This document shows positions 6,102-15,664 of a stretch of DNA of 64,000 nt, piece by piece; the first letter of the stretch is position 1, and each line of letters starts with the position of its first letter. Under the pieces are notes generated by a model, which was not told the DNA's origin, did not search any database, and saw only the letters and a program-made list of their open reading frames with translations. Both the position numbers and the translations under genes were made by a program. Source of the stretch: UBA6183 sp943372215 (GTDB lineage: Bacteria > Bacteroidota > Bacteroidia > UKL13-3); assembly GCA_943372215.1 (NCBI GenBank), contig CALRXU020000001.1, positions 186,001 through 250,000 of the forward strand, given 5' to 3'.

Positions 6102-9100
6102 TCAAGCATTTATTTTGTAATCCAACTCCATTTGCTCTAGCTTTTTCATGGTATCGTTGTCAAAATTAATTTTAAACCTACGTGCCACGGCATTTACCAC
6201 CAGCTTTTGTTTTTCGTCAATTACATTCAGTTTAACCAGCGCATTTCCTTTGCTGCTGTCTAGCAATTGGTAAAACTCTTGCAAAAATGCCTGTTGTACA
6301 CGCTCTGCTTTTAGGTTAATCAGCACGGAGTTTAGCATTTTTTCCCGCACATCAGCCAGCAACATGATGTTGTTTACTTTAAATTCGTATTGGTCTTCGC
6401 TGTTAAAGCGGGGTTTCATTACGCCTTTAATGTACAACATTTGCCCTATGGATAAAAGGTGTTTGTATTTGAGGTACTCCTCACTCCACATCATTATTTT
6501 TACATTGCCGCTGTAATCTTCAATGGTAAAGCCGCCATAAGGTTTGTTGTTTTTCTGGCTTACTTTTTCGTAATGGTCAATCACCACGCCTGCTATGCTT
6601 TGTTCCGTGTGTTTTTTTTCTTCTACGTTGGCAATATCCGTGCTGACAAAATTTCTGAATTCAATTTTATAATCATCTAGCGGGTGTCCGCTTAAATACA
6701 TGCCTACCACATCTTTCTCTCTGCGCAGTTTGTCCATAAGCCCCCAAGGCTCGCATTGCGGAATGGTTGGCTCGGCCAGTGTTACCAATGTGGTACCTCC
6801 AAAAAGGGATTGTTGGTTTGCGTTTTCATTGGCAGATGCATTGTTGGCAAACCGAATGGCTTTTTCTAACAGATTCGGTTCATCACCTTCTTCGGGGTGA
6901 AAGTATTGGGCCCTGTGTACATCAGGGAAACTATCGAACGCTCCCGCAAATGCAAGTCCTTCCAGTGTTTTTTTGTTTACGGAACGTAGGTTAACGCGTT
7001 TGGTTAAATCGAATATATTATTGAATGGGCCATTGGCATCACGCTCGGCAATCAGTTCATGAACGGCATTTTCTCCTACCCCTTTTATTGCCCCAAGTCC
7101 AAACCTGATTTCGCCTTTTTTGTTTACGGCAAAATTCACCTGCGACTCGTTGACATCTGGACCAAGCACATTAATGCCCATGCGTTTGCACTCTTCCATA
7201 AAAAAGGTAACCTTATCAATGTTACTTTGGTTATTGGTAAGCAATGCACTCATGTACTCGCCTGGGTAATGCGCCTTTAAAAAACCTGTTTGGAAGGCCA
7301 CAAAAGCGTAACAAGTGGAGTGCGATTTATTAAATGCGTAGGAGGCAAATGCTTCCCAATCCGTCCATACTTTTTCCAATACTTTCGCATCATGGCCTTT
7401 AAGCGAAGCATTTTCAATAAACTGTGGCTTTAACTTGTCCAGGGTTTTTCTGTCTTTTTTACCCATGGCCTTTCTCAGCACATCAGCATCGCCTTTGGTA
7501 AAGTTGGCCAATTTTTGGGAGAGCAACATCACCTGCTCCTGATACACGGTAATTCCATAAGTATCATTCAGGTGTTCCTCCATATCTGCCAAATCATACA
7601 CCACCTCTTCCTTACCATGCTTACGGTTAATAAAATTGGGGATATAAGCCAATGGCCCGGGCCGGTACAAGGCATTCATGGCAATTAAATCTTCAAACCT
7701 ATCAGGCTTAAGGTCTTTAAGGTATTTTTGCATACCCGCACTTTCAAACTGGAAAGTGCCATTGGTTTCGCCTCTTGCAAATAAATCCAAGGTTTTTTTA
7801 TCGTCTAATGGAATGGTATCTATATCCAAATCAATGCCATGGTTTTGTTTGATAAGCCTTAAGGCATCTCTGATAATGGTTAAGTTTTTAAGTCCTAAAA
7901 AGTCCATTTTAATTACTCCGGCATCTTCAATCACTTTTCCATCATACTGGGTAAGTAATAAATCGGAGTCTTTTGCAACTGCAATAGGTATTAAATCTGT
8001 TAAATCCTGGGGGGCTATGATGATACCGGCCGCATGCACACCTGTTCCGCGCACGGAGCCTTCCAGAATAAGCGCTTCTTTTAAAACCGTGGCTTTTAAA
8101 TCGTTGCCTTGGTGGTATTCTCTTAGTTTTTTTACGTTATCAATATCCTCACTTTGCAGACCTTCTTTGTCTTTTAAACTTTTATCTCCATCAAGGGGCG
8201 CATTAATCACACGGTCTAATGAAATGCCTGGTTTATCGGGTACTAACTTTGCAAGCATATTGCTTTCTTGCAAGGGCAGATCAAGCACACGTGCCACATC
8301 TTTAATACTCATTTTGGCAGCCATACTGCCATAGGTTACAATTTGGGCCACCTGGTTCTTCCCATATTTGTCAACCACGTAATCAATTACTTTCTGGCGT
8401 CCTTCATCATCAAAGTCCGTATCAATATCGGGCATTGATTTACGGTCGGGGTTCAAGAACCTTTCGAAGAGGAGTTGGTACTTAATCGGATCAATATTGG
8501 TGATGCCAATACAATAGGCCACTACACTGCCCGCTGCAGAACCACGTCCCGGACCAATAAACACCCCCATGTTTCGGCCTGCCTTAATAAAATCAGATAC
8601 AATTAAAAAGTATCCTGCAAAACCCATGGTGCGTATGGTATGCAACTCAAACTTTAAGCGTTCTTCTATTTCGGGAGTAATTTCTTTATAACGCTCTTTG
8701 GCTCCCGTCCAAGTAAGGTGCTCCAGGTAGTCCATTTGGTCAACAAAACCTTCGGGCAAGGGGAAATTAGGGAGTAAAATATCCCGTTTTAAATCCAGTA
8801 ATTCTACTTTATCTACAATTCGGTTGGTGTTATCAATGGCTTCAGGAATATCTTTAAACAGGGTTATCATTTCCTCTGTTTTCTTAAAATAGAATTGGTC
8901 GTTAGCAAATGCAAAACGTTTGCCTTTAGAGAAAGAATCGTCATCGCTAAATTCTTTCATACTAGGCGTGCTTTGTTTTTCACCCGTATTGATACATAAT
9001 AAAATATCGTGGGCATTGGCATCTGCTTGGTCAACGTAGTGGGAATCGTTGGAGGCTATTACATGCACATTGTGTTTAGCTGCCAATTTAAGCAGTACTT

Positions 9101-9686
9101 CGTTTACTTTGTTTTGTTCTGGTATATCATGGCGTTGCAACTCTACGTAGTAATCTTCGCCAAACAAGTCAAGCCACCATTTAAACTCTTCCTCTCCAGC
9201 AGCCTCTCCTTGCCGCAATATGGCCTTTGGCACCATAGCACCGATGCAACAGGTTGTGGCTATAAGTCCTTTATGATATTTTAGGATAAGCTCTTTATCA
9301 ATACGCGGGTATTTGCTGTACATGCCCTCCATGTATCCCAAGGAGCATAATTTAATCAAGTTGCGGTAGCCTTCTTCGTTTTTGGCCAGTAGGAGTTGAT
9401 GAAAACGTTTGTCTTTATCTTCTTTGGTAAATGTTTTTTTGTGCCTATCGGCCACCACGTAGAACTCACAACCAACAATTGGTTTAACCAGCGGTTTTCC
9501 ATCAGCACCTTTGTGTTTGTATGCTTCGGCCACAAACTTAAATGCCCCAAACATATTGCCGTGGTCTGTTATGGCCAGGGCAGGCATTTGATCGGCCAAG
9601 GCTTTTTTATACAGTTTGCCTATATCAGCAGCACCATCAAGCAAAGAAAACTGGGTATGTACATGTAAATGAGAGAAAACGGGCAT
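6102..9686 (-). CDS. dnaE: DNA polymerase III subunit alpha
   Basis: The 1194-aa product is the replicative polymerase of the DnaE1 type. The N-terminal PHP domain (about residues 1-290) opens with HLHVHTQFSLLDG and keeps the metal-ligand motifs ITDHGN and SNDSHYVD. That is unlike the degenerate PHP domain of E. coli DnaE, so it may retain metal-dependent activity (inference). The polymerase palm has MPDIDTDFDDEG near residue 417 (two catalytic aspartates) and KMDFLGLKNL near residue 594 (third aspartate). A helix-hairpin-helix region (FGLGAIKGVGENA) and a C-terminal OB-fold follow (about 1000-1090). No intein or frameshift is present. The start at 9686 gives the canonical MPVFSHLHVHT N-terminus. 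Confidence 0.98.
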   Translation of the reverse strand: MPVFSHLHVHTQFSLLDGAADIGKLYKKALADQMPALAITDHGNMFGAFKFVAEAYKHKGADGKPLVKPIVGCEFYVVADRHKKTFTKEDKDKRFHQLLLAKNEEGYRNLIKLCSLGYMEGMYSKYPRIDKELILKYHKGLIATTCCIGAMVPKAILRQGEAAGEEEFKWWLDLFGEDYYVELQRHDIPEQNKVNEVLLKLAAKHNVHVIASNDSHYVDQADANAHDILLCINTGEKQSTPSMKEFSDDDSFSKGKRFAFANDQFYFKKTEEMITLFKDIPEAIDNTNRIVDKVELLDLKRDILLPNFPLPEGFVDQMDYLEHLTWTGAKERYKEITPEIEERLKFELHTIRTMGFAGYFLIVSDFIKAGRNMGVFIGPGRGSAAGSVVAYCIGITNIDPIKYQLLFERFLNPDRKSMPDIDTDFDDEGRQKVIDYVVDKYGKNQVAQIVTYGSMAAKMSIKDVARVLDLPLQESNMLAKLVPDKPGISLDRVINAPLDGDKSLKDKEGLQSEDIDNVKKLREYHQGNDLKATVLKEALILEGSVRGTGVHAAGIIIAPQDLTDLIPIAVAKDSDLLLTQYDGKVIEDAGVIKMDFLGLKNLTIIRDALRLIKQNHGIDLDIDTIPLDDKKTLDLFARGETNGTFQFESAGMQKYLKDLKPDRFEDLIAMNALYRPGPLAYIPNFINRKHGKEEVVYDLADMEEHLNDTYGITVYQEQVMLLSQKLANFTKGDADVLRKAMGKKDRKTLDKLKPQFIENASLKGHDAKVLEKVWTDWEAFASYAFNKSHSTCYAFVAFQTGFLKAHYPGEYMSALLTNNQSNIDKVTFFMEECKRMGINVLGPDVNESQVNFAVNKKGEIRFGLGAIKGVGENAVHELIAERDANGPFNNIFDLTKRVNLRSVNKKTLEGLAFAGAFDSFPDVHRAQYFHPEEGDEPNLLEKAIRFANNASANENANQQSLFGGTTLVTLAEPTIPQCEPWGLMDKLRREKDVVGMYLSGHPLDDYKIEFRNFVSTDIANVEEKKHTEQSIAGVVIDHYEKVSQKNNKPYGGFTIEDYSGNVKIMMWSEEYLKYKHLLSIGQMLYIKGVMKPRFNSEDQYEFKVNNIMLLADVREKMLNSVLINLKAERVQQAFLQEFYQLLDSSKGNALVKLNVIDEKQKLVVNAVARRFKINFDNDTMKKLEQMELDYKINA

Positions 9687-9856
9687 AGAAGCGACAAATA
9701 TTTAGCTACCGAATTTACGGCAAAAAAACGGTGTAAAAAGTGGTGTTGAAAAAAGTGGAACAACTTAAACTATTTTAGCGTTCCTGTGTTTTACAACCTA
9801 TAAGGTATATTGGTTTATTACATATAACTTTAATGTTAAATTTAAATAAAAAAATA

Positions 9857-9864
9857 TACTTTTG
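9857..9864 (+). promoter_or_regulatory. Putative -7 promoter element (TACTTTTG)
   Basis: An exact match to the Bacteroidota TAnnTTTG element, 26 bp before the ATG at 9891, in an AT-rich stretch. No clear -33 TTTG is visible at 19-21 bp upstream. Confidence 0.45.
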
Positions 9865-9890
9865 ATTTTTAATAGCATAAAATTATACCA

Positions 9891-11777
9891 ATGAAAAAAC
9901 TTTACTTACTAAGTTTCTTAGCTTCAAGCGCAGTGGCTCTGGCACAAACGCCTAAACCAACTGCTCCGGCTAATGAATCAGCACTAACCACAAAAGAAAT
10001 TAAAGATGTTACGCCACCATCACCGGTAATTAACCCGAACAATGGCAGGCAACTGGCTACTTCAGGTCAGGGCTTGGGTAAAAACTCCCGTTGGATTACC
10101 GTTGGGAGAACCCAATTTGACCGCCCATCAAATGCATCAACTTACAGGAGAATTATTGCTTACCCTGATGGAAAAAAATCCATTATTTGGACTACTGCTA
10201 CTGACGGACCTTCTGCAAGCTATACAACCCGTGGTACTGGATACAACCATTTTAATGGAACAAGCTGGCAAAACTTTGGTGATGCACGTATTGAGCAATT
10301 CAGAACTGGTTACTCTAACATGGACTTTGATCCCGTTAGTGGAAAGGAAATTGTTTTTGCGCATCGCGTAGAAACAAACAGCAAGTCAACTGGTATGTTG
10401 TATAGCTCAAACACTGGTATTGGTTCAAACACTTGGACTGGCGTTACTGTGCTAGATACCACTGCTAATTTAGCGGGTGTGCTTTGGCCTAGAACCGTAA
10501 TCAGCGGTGATTACCTAATGGTGATTGGCTCTTTTACTGATAGTTCAGCTGCACAACCTGTTCGTGTTGATATTAATGGTGTTCGTAGTCCTCAAGTTTT
10601 TTCAAGGTATAACCTAAGAACAAATACCTGGTTGGTAAAAAACCAACTACTTCCAGGCTACGATGGAACCCGCTACTATGCAGGAGGAGGCGATAATTAT
10701 GCCATTGATGCCAATGGAAACAATGTGGCTATTTTAATGGGTGGGTTAAGTGATGATGTGGCTTTATGGAAATCAGCAGATGCTGGTGCCACTTGGACAA
10801 AAACCATATTAGACTCATTCCCAGTACCTGCTTTTAGTTACAAACAGTTGTTATTAGACACTCCATTTAGTGCGGATGGTGCTGTTGCCGTGAGGGTTGA
10901 CAACAGCGGTAAAGCACATTGTTTCTGGGCATTAGGCAGGATTTTTGACAATGATACTGCTAATGGAAATACTACTTTTAGTTTCTTCCCTGGCCAAAAC
11001 AGCATTGAGTACTGGTATGAAGGCAGACCGGACAGTATCGTAACTGCTGGTTTCTCGCCTGAAGATGCAACTGATAATGATGCAGCATGGACCATTGGCT
11101 CTGTTATTGATGGAAGGGCTCGTTATGGAAATTTGAGTATGACAACTGCTCCATCAGTGGTTTCAAGCGGTGATACCTTGTACTTATTGTACCATAGCAG
11201 AACAGACAATGATGTAGACGGACAAGGAATTGCCTTTACCGATGTTTTCGTAACCGCATCAACCAATAATGGTGCTAGCTGGAGTGAGCCTTTAAATCTT
11301 ACCGCTACAATGGGCTTTAACTCTGAGCAAATATTCCCTAGCGTTGCAGCTGATTGCAGAACTTCGTTAAAAATCACTTTTATGAACACTGCATTGCAAG
11401 GTTTTTATGATGCTTCTACTAATTCAAGCAAAATTGGACCTTATGATATTATCTATTATGAAATTCCAGTGGGTGACATTTTTGCTAAAACTGTTATTGG
11501 TTTAAATGAAGCCAATGACTTATTTACTATGGAGCAAAACTATCCAAATCCTTTTAATGGAAAAACCACCATTCCAGTTAAGTTAAACCGCGCTTCTGAT
11601 GTAAAAATCAGTGTGGTAAATATGATTGGACAAACTGTTTATGAGCAAACTTTTGCAAACAATGCAGCTGGTGTAAACAACTTTGAGTTATCAATGCCAA
11701 CTGTAAAAAGCGGAGTTTATTTCTACCAGGTTGAAGCCGGTGATTTCAAATCAATCCGTAAAATGATTGTTGAATAA
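9891..11777 (+). CDS. T9SS-secreted Asp-box (sialidase-like fold) protein
   Basis: The 628-aa protein has a Sec signal peptide (residues 1-19, ending ALAQ). Its central region carries Asp-box-like repeats SADAGATWTKT (about residue 296) and TNNGASWSEP (about residue 457), typical of six-bladed BNR/sialidase-type beta-propellers. The last ~85 residues are a type A C-terminal sorting domain (MEQNYPNPFNGKTTIPVKL, then VYFYQVEAGDFKSIRKMIVE), which directs export by the type IX secretion system and surface attachment or release. I see no sialidase FRIP arginine motif, so catalytic activity is not supported. It is monocistronic: its own promoter region lies upstream and a strong terminator directly downstream. 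Confidence 0.85.
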   Translation: MKKLYLLSFLASSAVALAQTPKPTAPANESALTTKEIKDVTPPSPVINPNNGRQLATSGQGLGKNSRWITVGRTQFDRPSNASTYRRIIAYPDGKKSIIWTTATDGPSASYTTRGTGYNHFNGTSWQNFGDARIEQFRTGYSNMDFDPVSGKEIVFAHRVETNSKSTGMLYSSNTGIGSNTWTGVTVLDTTANLAGVLWPRTVISGDYLMVIGSFTDSSAAQPVRVDINGVRSPQVFSRYNLRTNTWLVKNQLLPGYDGTRYYAGGGDNYAIDANGNNVAILMGGLSDDVALWKSADAGATWTKTILDSFPVPAFSYKQLLLDTPFSADGAVAVRVDNSGKAHCFWALGRIFDNDTANGNTTFSFFPGQNSIEYWYEGRPDSIVTAGFSPEDATDNDAAWTIGSVIDGRARYGNLSMTTAPSVVSSGDTLYLLYHSRTDNDVDGQGIAFTDVFVTASTNNGASWSEPLNLTATMGFNSEQIFPSVAADCRTSLKITFMNTALQGFYDASTNSSKIGPYDIIYYEIPVGDIFAKTVIGLNEANDLFTMEQNYPNPFNGKTTIPVKLNRASDVKISVVNMIGQTVYEQTFANNAAGVNNFELSMPTVKSGVYFYQVEAGDFKSIRKMIVE

Positions 11778-11796
11778 ACAACCCATATATTCCATA

Positions 11797-11829
11797 AAAA
11801 AAGCACCCAAAATTGGGTGCTTTTTTTTT
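11797..11829. terminator. Bidirectional rho-independent terminator
   Basis: AAGCACCC-AAAATT-GGGTGCTT forms an 8-bp stem flanked by A-run and T-run on the two sides. It lies between the convergent genes at 9891 (+) and 11839 (-) and can serve both. Confidence 0.9.
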
Positions 11830-11838
11830 CCAGTATGG

Positions 11839-13236
11839 CTAAAATATTTTTCCAGGATTTAGGATATTGTTGGGGTCGAAGGCCTTTTTGATGTTGCGCA
11901 TTAATTGCAATTGAAACTCAGGAATAACAATGTGCATGTATGGCTTTTGCACCAATCCAATGCCATGTTCCCCACTGATAGTACCTTTTAGCTTTTTACA
12001 CAATTCAAAAATAGCATTGATACCCTGGGTAAGCTCATTGTCCCAAAAGGCATCACTTAACTCATCTTTTAAAATATTTACGTGCAAATTGCCATCTCCT
12101 GCATGGCCATAACAAACCGTGCGAAATCCATACTGTTTACCAATGGCTTTCACTCCGTTAAATAATTCAGGCAGTTCAGCCCTTGGCACTACTGTATCTT
12201 CTTCCTTATAGGTATTGTTAAATTTAGTGGCCTCTCCTATGCTTCTCCTCAGTTTCCAAAAATGTTCTTTCTCTTCGGCTGTTTGGGCAAACAACACCTC
12301 TTCACTGCCATAATTGCCCAATACCTCACTGATGGTTTCGCACTCTTTCATCATGGATTCGAGGTCGTTGCCATCTACTTCAATCAATAAATAGGCTTCA
12401 ACTCCTGCTTTGATGGTAAAACTCATGTTGAGCATGGTTGCTGACAACCTAAATCCTTCTGGCTCTACAAACTCACAAGCACTTGGATTGCAACCTGCTA
12501 GGAAAATAGCATTTACTGCTTCGCAGGCTTTTTCTGGTGAAGCAAATGGTGCAAGCATTAACAAAGTGTACTTGGGGTGAGGAATCAGCTTAAGCACCAT
12601 TTTAGTTACGATGCCTAAAGTGCCCTCGCTTCCTATCATTAAATGGGTTAGGTTGTATCCTGTTGAATATTTGAGGGTATTGGCTCCAGTCCACATAATT
12701 TCTCCCGTGGGTAAAACCACTTCCAAGTTTAGTACATAATCTCTTGTTGTGCCATACTTTAAGGCGCGAGGTCCACCACTTGCATGCGCAATATTCCCAC
12801 CAAGGAAACAACTTCCCTTACTGGCCGGATCTGGAGGGTAAAACAATCCTTTTTCTGCAACGGCTTGTTGTAAAGCCTCATTTACTACCCCTGGCTCCAA
12901 GGTTACCTGAAAATTACGTTCATCAATTTGAATGATTTTGTTAAACCGCTCCATGGAAACTACCACTCCACCGAAAACAGGTAATGCTCCCCCACTCAGT
13001 CCTGTGCCTGCACCACGCGGTGTAACTGGTAAGTTATTTGCATTGCAATAAGTTAAAATAGCCGCAACTTCATTTGTATTTGCAGGCTTAAGCACTACTT
13101 CCGGAAAATACAACAGGTCTTCTGTGTAATCTCTGGCGTACATTTCGGTATCTTGTTTATTATTTATGACAAACGGTTCACCAATTATTTCCTGAAAGGT
13201 TTTTATTTGCTCCTCAGTAACTTTATTATATTGCAT
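11839..13236 (-). CDS. glcD: FAD-linked oxidase, glycolate oxidase/D-lactate dehydrogenase type (GlcD-like)
   Basis: The 465-aa protein has a PCMH-type FAD-binding domain (about residues 35-215) with TPRGAGTGLSGGALP and PPDPASKGSCFLGGNIAHAS. A C-terminal FAD-oxidase domain follows, with CYGHAGDGNLHVNI and the terminal GTISGEHGIGL and ILNPGKIF motifs. It oxidises a 2-hydroxy acid (glycolate or D-lactate) and passes electrons to quinone or an electron-transfer partner. No glcE/glcF-type neighbours are present, so the substrate cannot be fixed by context; D-lactate is as likely as glycolate. The length matches the family. Confidence 0.9.
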   Translation of the reverse strand: MQYNKVTEEQIKTFQEIIGEPFVINNKQDTEMYARDYTEDLLYFPEVVLKPANTNEVAAILTYCNANNLPVTPRGAGTGLSGGALPVFGGVVVSMERFNKIIQIDERNFQVTLEPGVVNEALQQAVAEKGLFYPPDPASKGSCFLGGNIAHASGGPRALKYGTTRDYVLNLEVVLPTGEIMWTGANTLKYSTGYNLTHLMIGSEGTLGIVTKMVLKLIPHPKYTLLMLAPFASPEKACEAVNAIFLAGCNPSACEFVEPEGFRLSATMLNMSFTIKAGVEAYLLIEVDGNDLESMMKECETISEVLGNYGSEEVLFAQTAEEKEHFWKLRRSIGEATKFNNTYKEEDTVVPRAELPELFNGVKAIGKQYGFRTVCYGHAGDGNLHVNILKDELSDAFWDNELTQGINAIFELCKKLKGTISGEHGIGLVQKPYMHIVIPEFQLQLMRNIKKAFDPNNILNPGKIF

Positions 13237-13240
13237 GTTT

Positions 13241-13271
13241 CAAACATAATTCGCGTGAACGACAGACACAA
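13241..13271 (-). promoter_or_regulatory. Putative promoter of the FAD oxidase gene
   Basis: The minus strand reads TTG (13271-13269), 20 bp, then TATGTTTG (13248-13241), a full TAnnTTTG match. It ends only 4 bp before the ATG at 13236, so transcription would begin at or just after the start codon. Either the mRNA is leaderless or the match is fortuitous. Confidence 0.3.
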
Positions 13272-13330
13272 CCAATTGTGTAAAAAGATAGCAACATATA
13301 CCAAACATTTTGATACTAATACCTGATACG

Positions 13331-15499
13331 ATGAAACACAATCTTTCACCTGTTAAATTTTTGCTGTACCTTATCATTTATGGTGCACTCTCACTACAAT
13401 CATTAAAGGCTCAACAACAAATTACACTAGAGGATATTTGGACCAAAGGTACTTTTAGTGCCAAAGGGGTAGCAGGCTTTAATTCCATGAAGGATGGACG
13501 TTATTACTCCGCGCAAGATGACAACGATAATATCATCAGGTATCATTTTGCAAGTGGCAAAGCGGTGGATACAATTGTTCGTCAACAAGATTTGAACCTT
13601 TCAAGATACGACTACAGCTTTAGCAAAGATGAAAGTAAGCTGTTGTTACAAACCAATCACAAACAAATCTACCGCCATTCATTTTCTGCCAATATTCATA
13701 TTTATGACTTAAAGCAACGCAAACTCATGCAACCGATTGCTGATGCGGTATTGTTAGCTGAGTTTTCTCCGGATGGCAACAAACTGGCTTATGTTAAAGA
13801 CAATAACCTGTTTGTTTTTGATTTGGTATCGGGCAAGGAAACTCAGATTACAGATGATGGGAAGGTAAACGCCATTATTAATGGTTCAACGGATTGGGTT
13901 TACGAAGAAGAGTTTGCACTTTCTAAAGGATTTTACTGGAACGAGCAAGGAACACGCTTGGCATACTATCGGTTTGACGAAAGCAAAGTGAAAGAGTTTA
14001 GCATGACCATGTTTGGCAGTTTATACCCTGAAGAGTATAAGTTTAAATACCCAAAAGCTGGCGAAGCTAACTCGGTGGTACAGATTTACACTTACGAAAT
14101 CAGCACGGGTAAAAAACAAACCATTGATATTGGTGCTGAAACAGACATATATATTCCACGTATAAATTGGACAAAAGAAAACAACACCCTTTGTGTACAA
14201 CGCTTAAACAGGCTTCAAAATAAGCTTGAGTTGCTATTGGCCAATGCACAAACGGGTCAAACAACCATTGTTTACAATGAAGAAAATAAAGCTTACATAG
14301 ATGTGCCTGAGGTTACTTTTTTAAGTGATGGGAAGTCATTTATCATCAATAGTGAAAAAAGTGGCTGGAATCACCTGTATCAATATGACCTGTCAGGTAA
14401 ACTGATTAAGCAACTTACAGATGGCAATTGGGATGTTGACCAATTCTATGGCATTCAGGAAAAGAAAAAAATGTTGTTTGTTTCTACTTCTGAAGTGAAC
14501 TCTGCAGAAAGATATGTATATGCCATTTCGTTGGACGGAAAAACTAAAAAGCAACTCACAAAACAAAAAGGTTGGAACAGCGCTACTTTTAATGCTGACT
14601 ATAGTTATTTTATGCACAGCCACTCCGCCATAAACACTCCATATTATTATGCCATTTGTGATGCAAACGGAAAACAACTTCGGGTGCTTGAAGACAACAA
14701 GTCCTTACAAGACAAATTGGTTGGTTACAACTTATCACAGGCAGAGTTAACCACCTACAAAAACGCATACGGAGAGGATTTGAATGCCTTTGTGATTAAA
14801 CCCAATGACTTTAACCCAAACAAAAAATACCCGGTATTGATGTATGTATATGGCGGACCTGGCCATCAACTAGCCGTTAACCGCTGGATGGGAGGCAATT
14901 ATTACTGGTATCAACTATTGGCAGCCAAAGGTTACATGATTGTATGTGTGGATGGAAGAGGTACCGGATTTAAAGGCGAGGCATTTAAAAAAAGTACTTA
15001 TTTGCAATTGGGCAAATTTGAAATTGAAGACCAGATTTTTGTAGCAAAAAGCTTAGGTAAATTACCTTATGTTGATGCAAGCCGCATTGGTATATGGGGA
15101 TGGAGTTTTGGTGGATATATGGCCAGCTTGGGCATTAGTAAAGGTGCTGATGTATTTAAAGCAGCCATAGCCGTTGCTCCAGTAACCAATTGGAGATACT
15201 ACGATAACATTTATACGGAACGTTTTATGCGTACCCCAAAAGAAAATGGCAAAAATTACGATGACAACTCTCCTATAAACCATGTTGGCAGTATTAAAGG
15301 CAACTATTTAATTATACATGGCACCGCTGATGATAATGTACATTTCCAAAATGCGGTTGAAATGGTTGATAAAATGATAAACAAAGGGGTAAAATTTGAC
15401 AGTGAGTACTATCCCAATAAAAACCATGGCATTGGTGGTGGCAAAACCAGGTTGCACCTTTATGAGCGCATGACAAGATTTATATTGGAAAAACTATAA
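13331..15499 (+). CDS. Dipeptidyl peptidase IV family serine peptidase (S9B)
   Basis: The 722-aa product starts at the ATG at 13331 (MKHNLSPVKF); the longer frame from 13310 would begin with TTG and add seven residues before the signal peptide. A signal peptide ends near LKAQ, so the enzyme is periplasmic or surface-exposed. The N-terminal beta-propeller (about 40-480) contains STDWVYEEEF, the substrate N-terminus-binding double-Glu motif of DPP-IV. The alpha/beta-hydrolase domain has the nucleophile in GWSFGGY (Ser592), GTADDNVHF (Asp667) and NKNHGI (His699). It removes X-Pro or X-Ala dipeptides. The two POT transporters downstream would import such di- and tripeptides, a coherent peptide-utilisation group. 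Confidence 0.93.
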   Translation: MKHNLSPVKFLLYLIIYGALSLQSLKAQQQITLEDIWTKGTFSAKGVAGFNSMKDGRYYSAQDDNDNIIRYHFASGKAVDTIVRQQDLNLSRYDYSFSKDESKLLLQTNHKQIYRHSFSANIHIYDLKQRKLMQPIADAVLLAEFSPDGNKLAYVKDNNLFVFDLVSGKETQITDDGKVNAIINGSTDWVYEEEFALSKGFYWNEQGTRLAYYRFDESKVKEFSMTMFGSLYPEEYKFKYPKAGEANSVVQIYTYEISTGKKQTIDIGAETDIYIPRINWTKENNTLCVQRLNRLQNKLELLLANAQTGQTTIVYNEENKAYIDVPEVTFLSDGKSFIINSEKSGWNHLYQYDLSGKLIKQLTDGNWDVDQFYGIQEKKKMLFVSTSEVNSAERYVYAISLDGKTKKQLTKQKGWNSATFNADYSYFMHSHSAINTPYYYAICDANGKQLRVLEDNKSLQDKLVGYNLSQAELTTYKNAYGEDLNAFVIKPNDFNPNKKYPVLMYVYGGPGHQLAVNRWMGGNYYWYQLLAAKGYMIVCVDGRGTGFKGEAFKKSTYLQLGKFEIEDQIFVAKSLGKLPYVDASRIGIWGWSFGGYMASLGISKGADVFKAAIAVAPVTNWRYYDNIYTERFMRTPKENGKNYDDNSPINHVGSIKGNYLIIHGTADDNVHFQNAVEMVDKMINKGVKFDSEYYPNKNHGIGGGKTRLHLYERMTRFILEKL

Positions 15500-15610
15500 A
15501 TGAAACAAAAACTCAAACCATTTCTTGATTTTTTATTTGTACTTGCTGTGCTCTTTGTAATGCTAGTGGCACTTTACTTTGTTCAAATGGGATTCATGTA
15601 TTTGAATTGA
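15500..15610 (+). CDS. Small single-pass membrane protein (36 aa)
   Basis: An ATG abuts the TAA stop of the peptidase gene with no gap, and the frame runs 36 codons to TGA. The peptide has a basic N-terminus (MKQKLKPF), one hydrophobic helix (about residues 9-29, rich in L, V and F) and a short tail. The direct junction suggests translational coupling to the DPP-IV gene. I know of no family for it. It could stabilise or localise a membrane complex, or be a chance ORF; the well-formed helix and positive-inside N-terminus favour a real peptide. Confidence 0.5.
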   Translation: MKQKLKPFLDFLFVLAVLFVMLVALYFVQMGFMYLN

Positions 15611-15611
15611 G

Positions 15612-15642
15612 TTTGCATAGTTCAATCAGAGTTCTATATTGC
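15612..15642 (+). promoter_or_regulatory. Putative promoter of the first POT transporter
   Basis: TTTG (15612-15615), 19 bp, then TATATTGC (15635-15642). The -33 box and spacing match the Bacteroidota consensus; the -7 box is partial. It lies 23 bp upstream of the ATG at 15665. Confidence 0.4.
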
Positions 15643-15664
15643 ATATTCTAAACAGTTATAAAAA

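Noticed and set aside
7678..8334. 218-codon plus-strand ORF inside dnaE
   Set aside because: It is fully antisense to the conserved polymerase palm; its open frame is a by-product of dnaE codon usage.
9891..11777. True sialidase assignment for the Asp-box protein
   Set aside because: Asp boxes are present, but the FRIP arginine motif and the catalytic Tyr/Glu context are not visible; Asp boxes alone only indicate the propeller fold.
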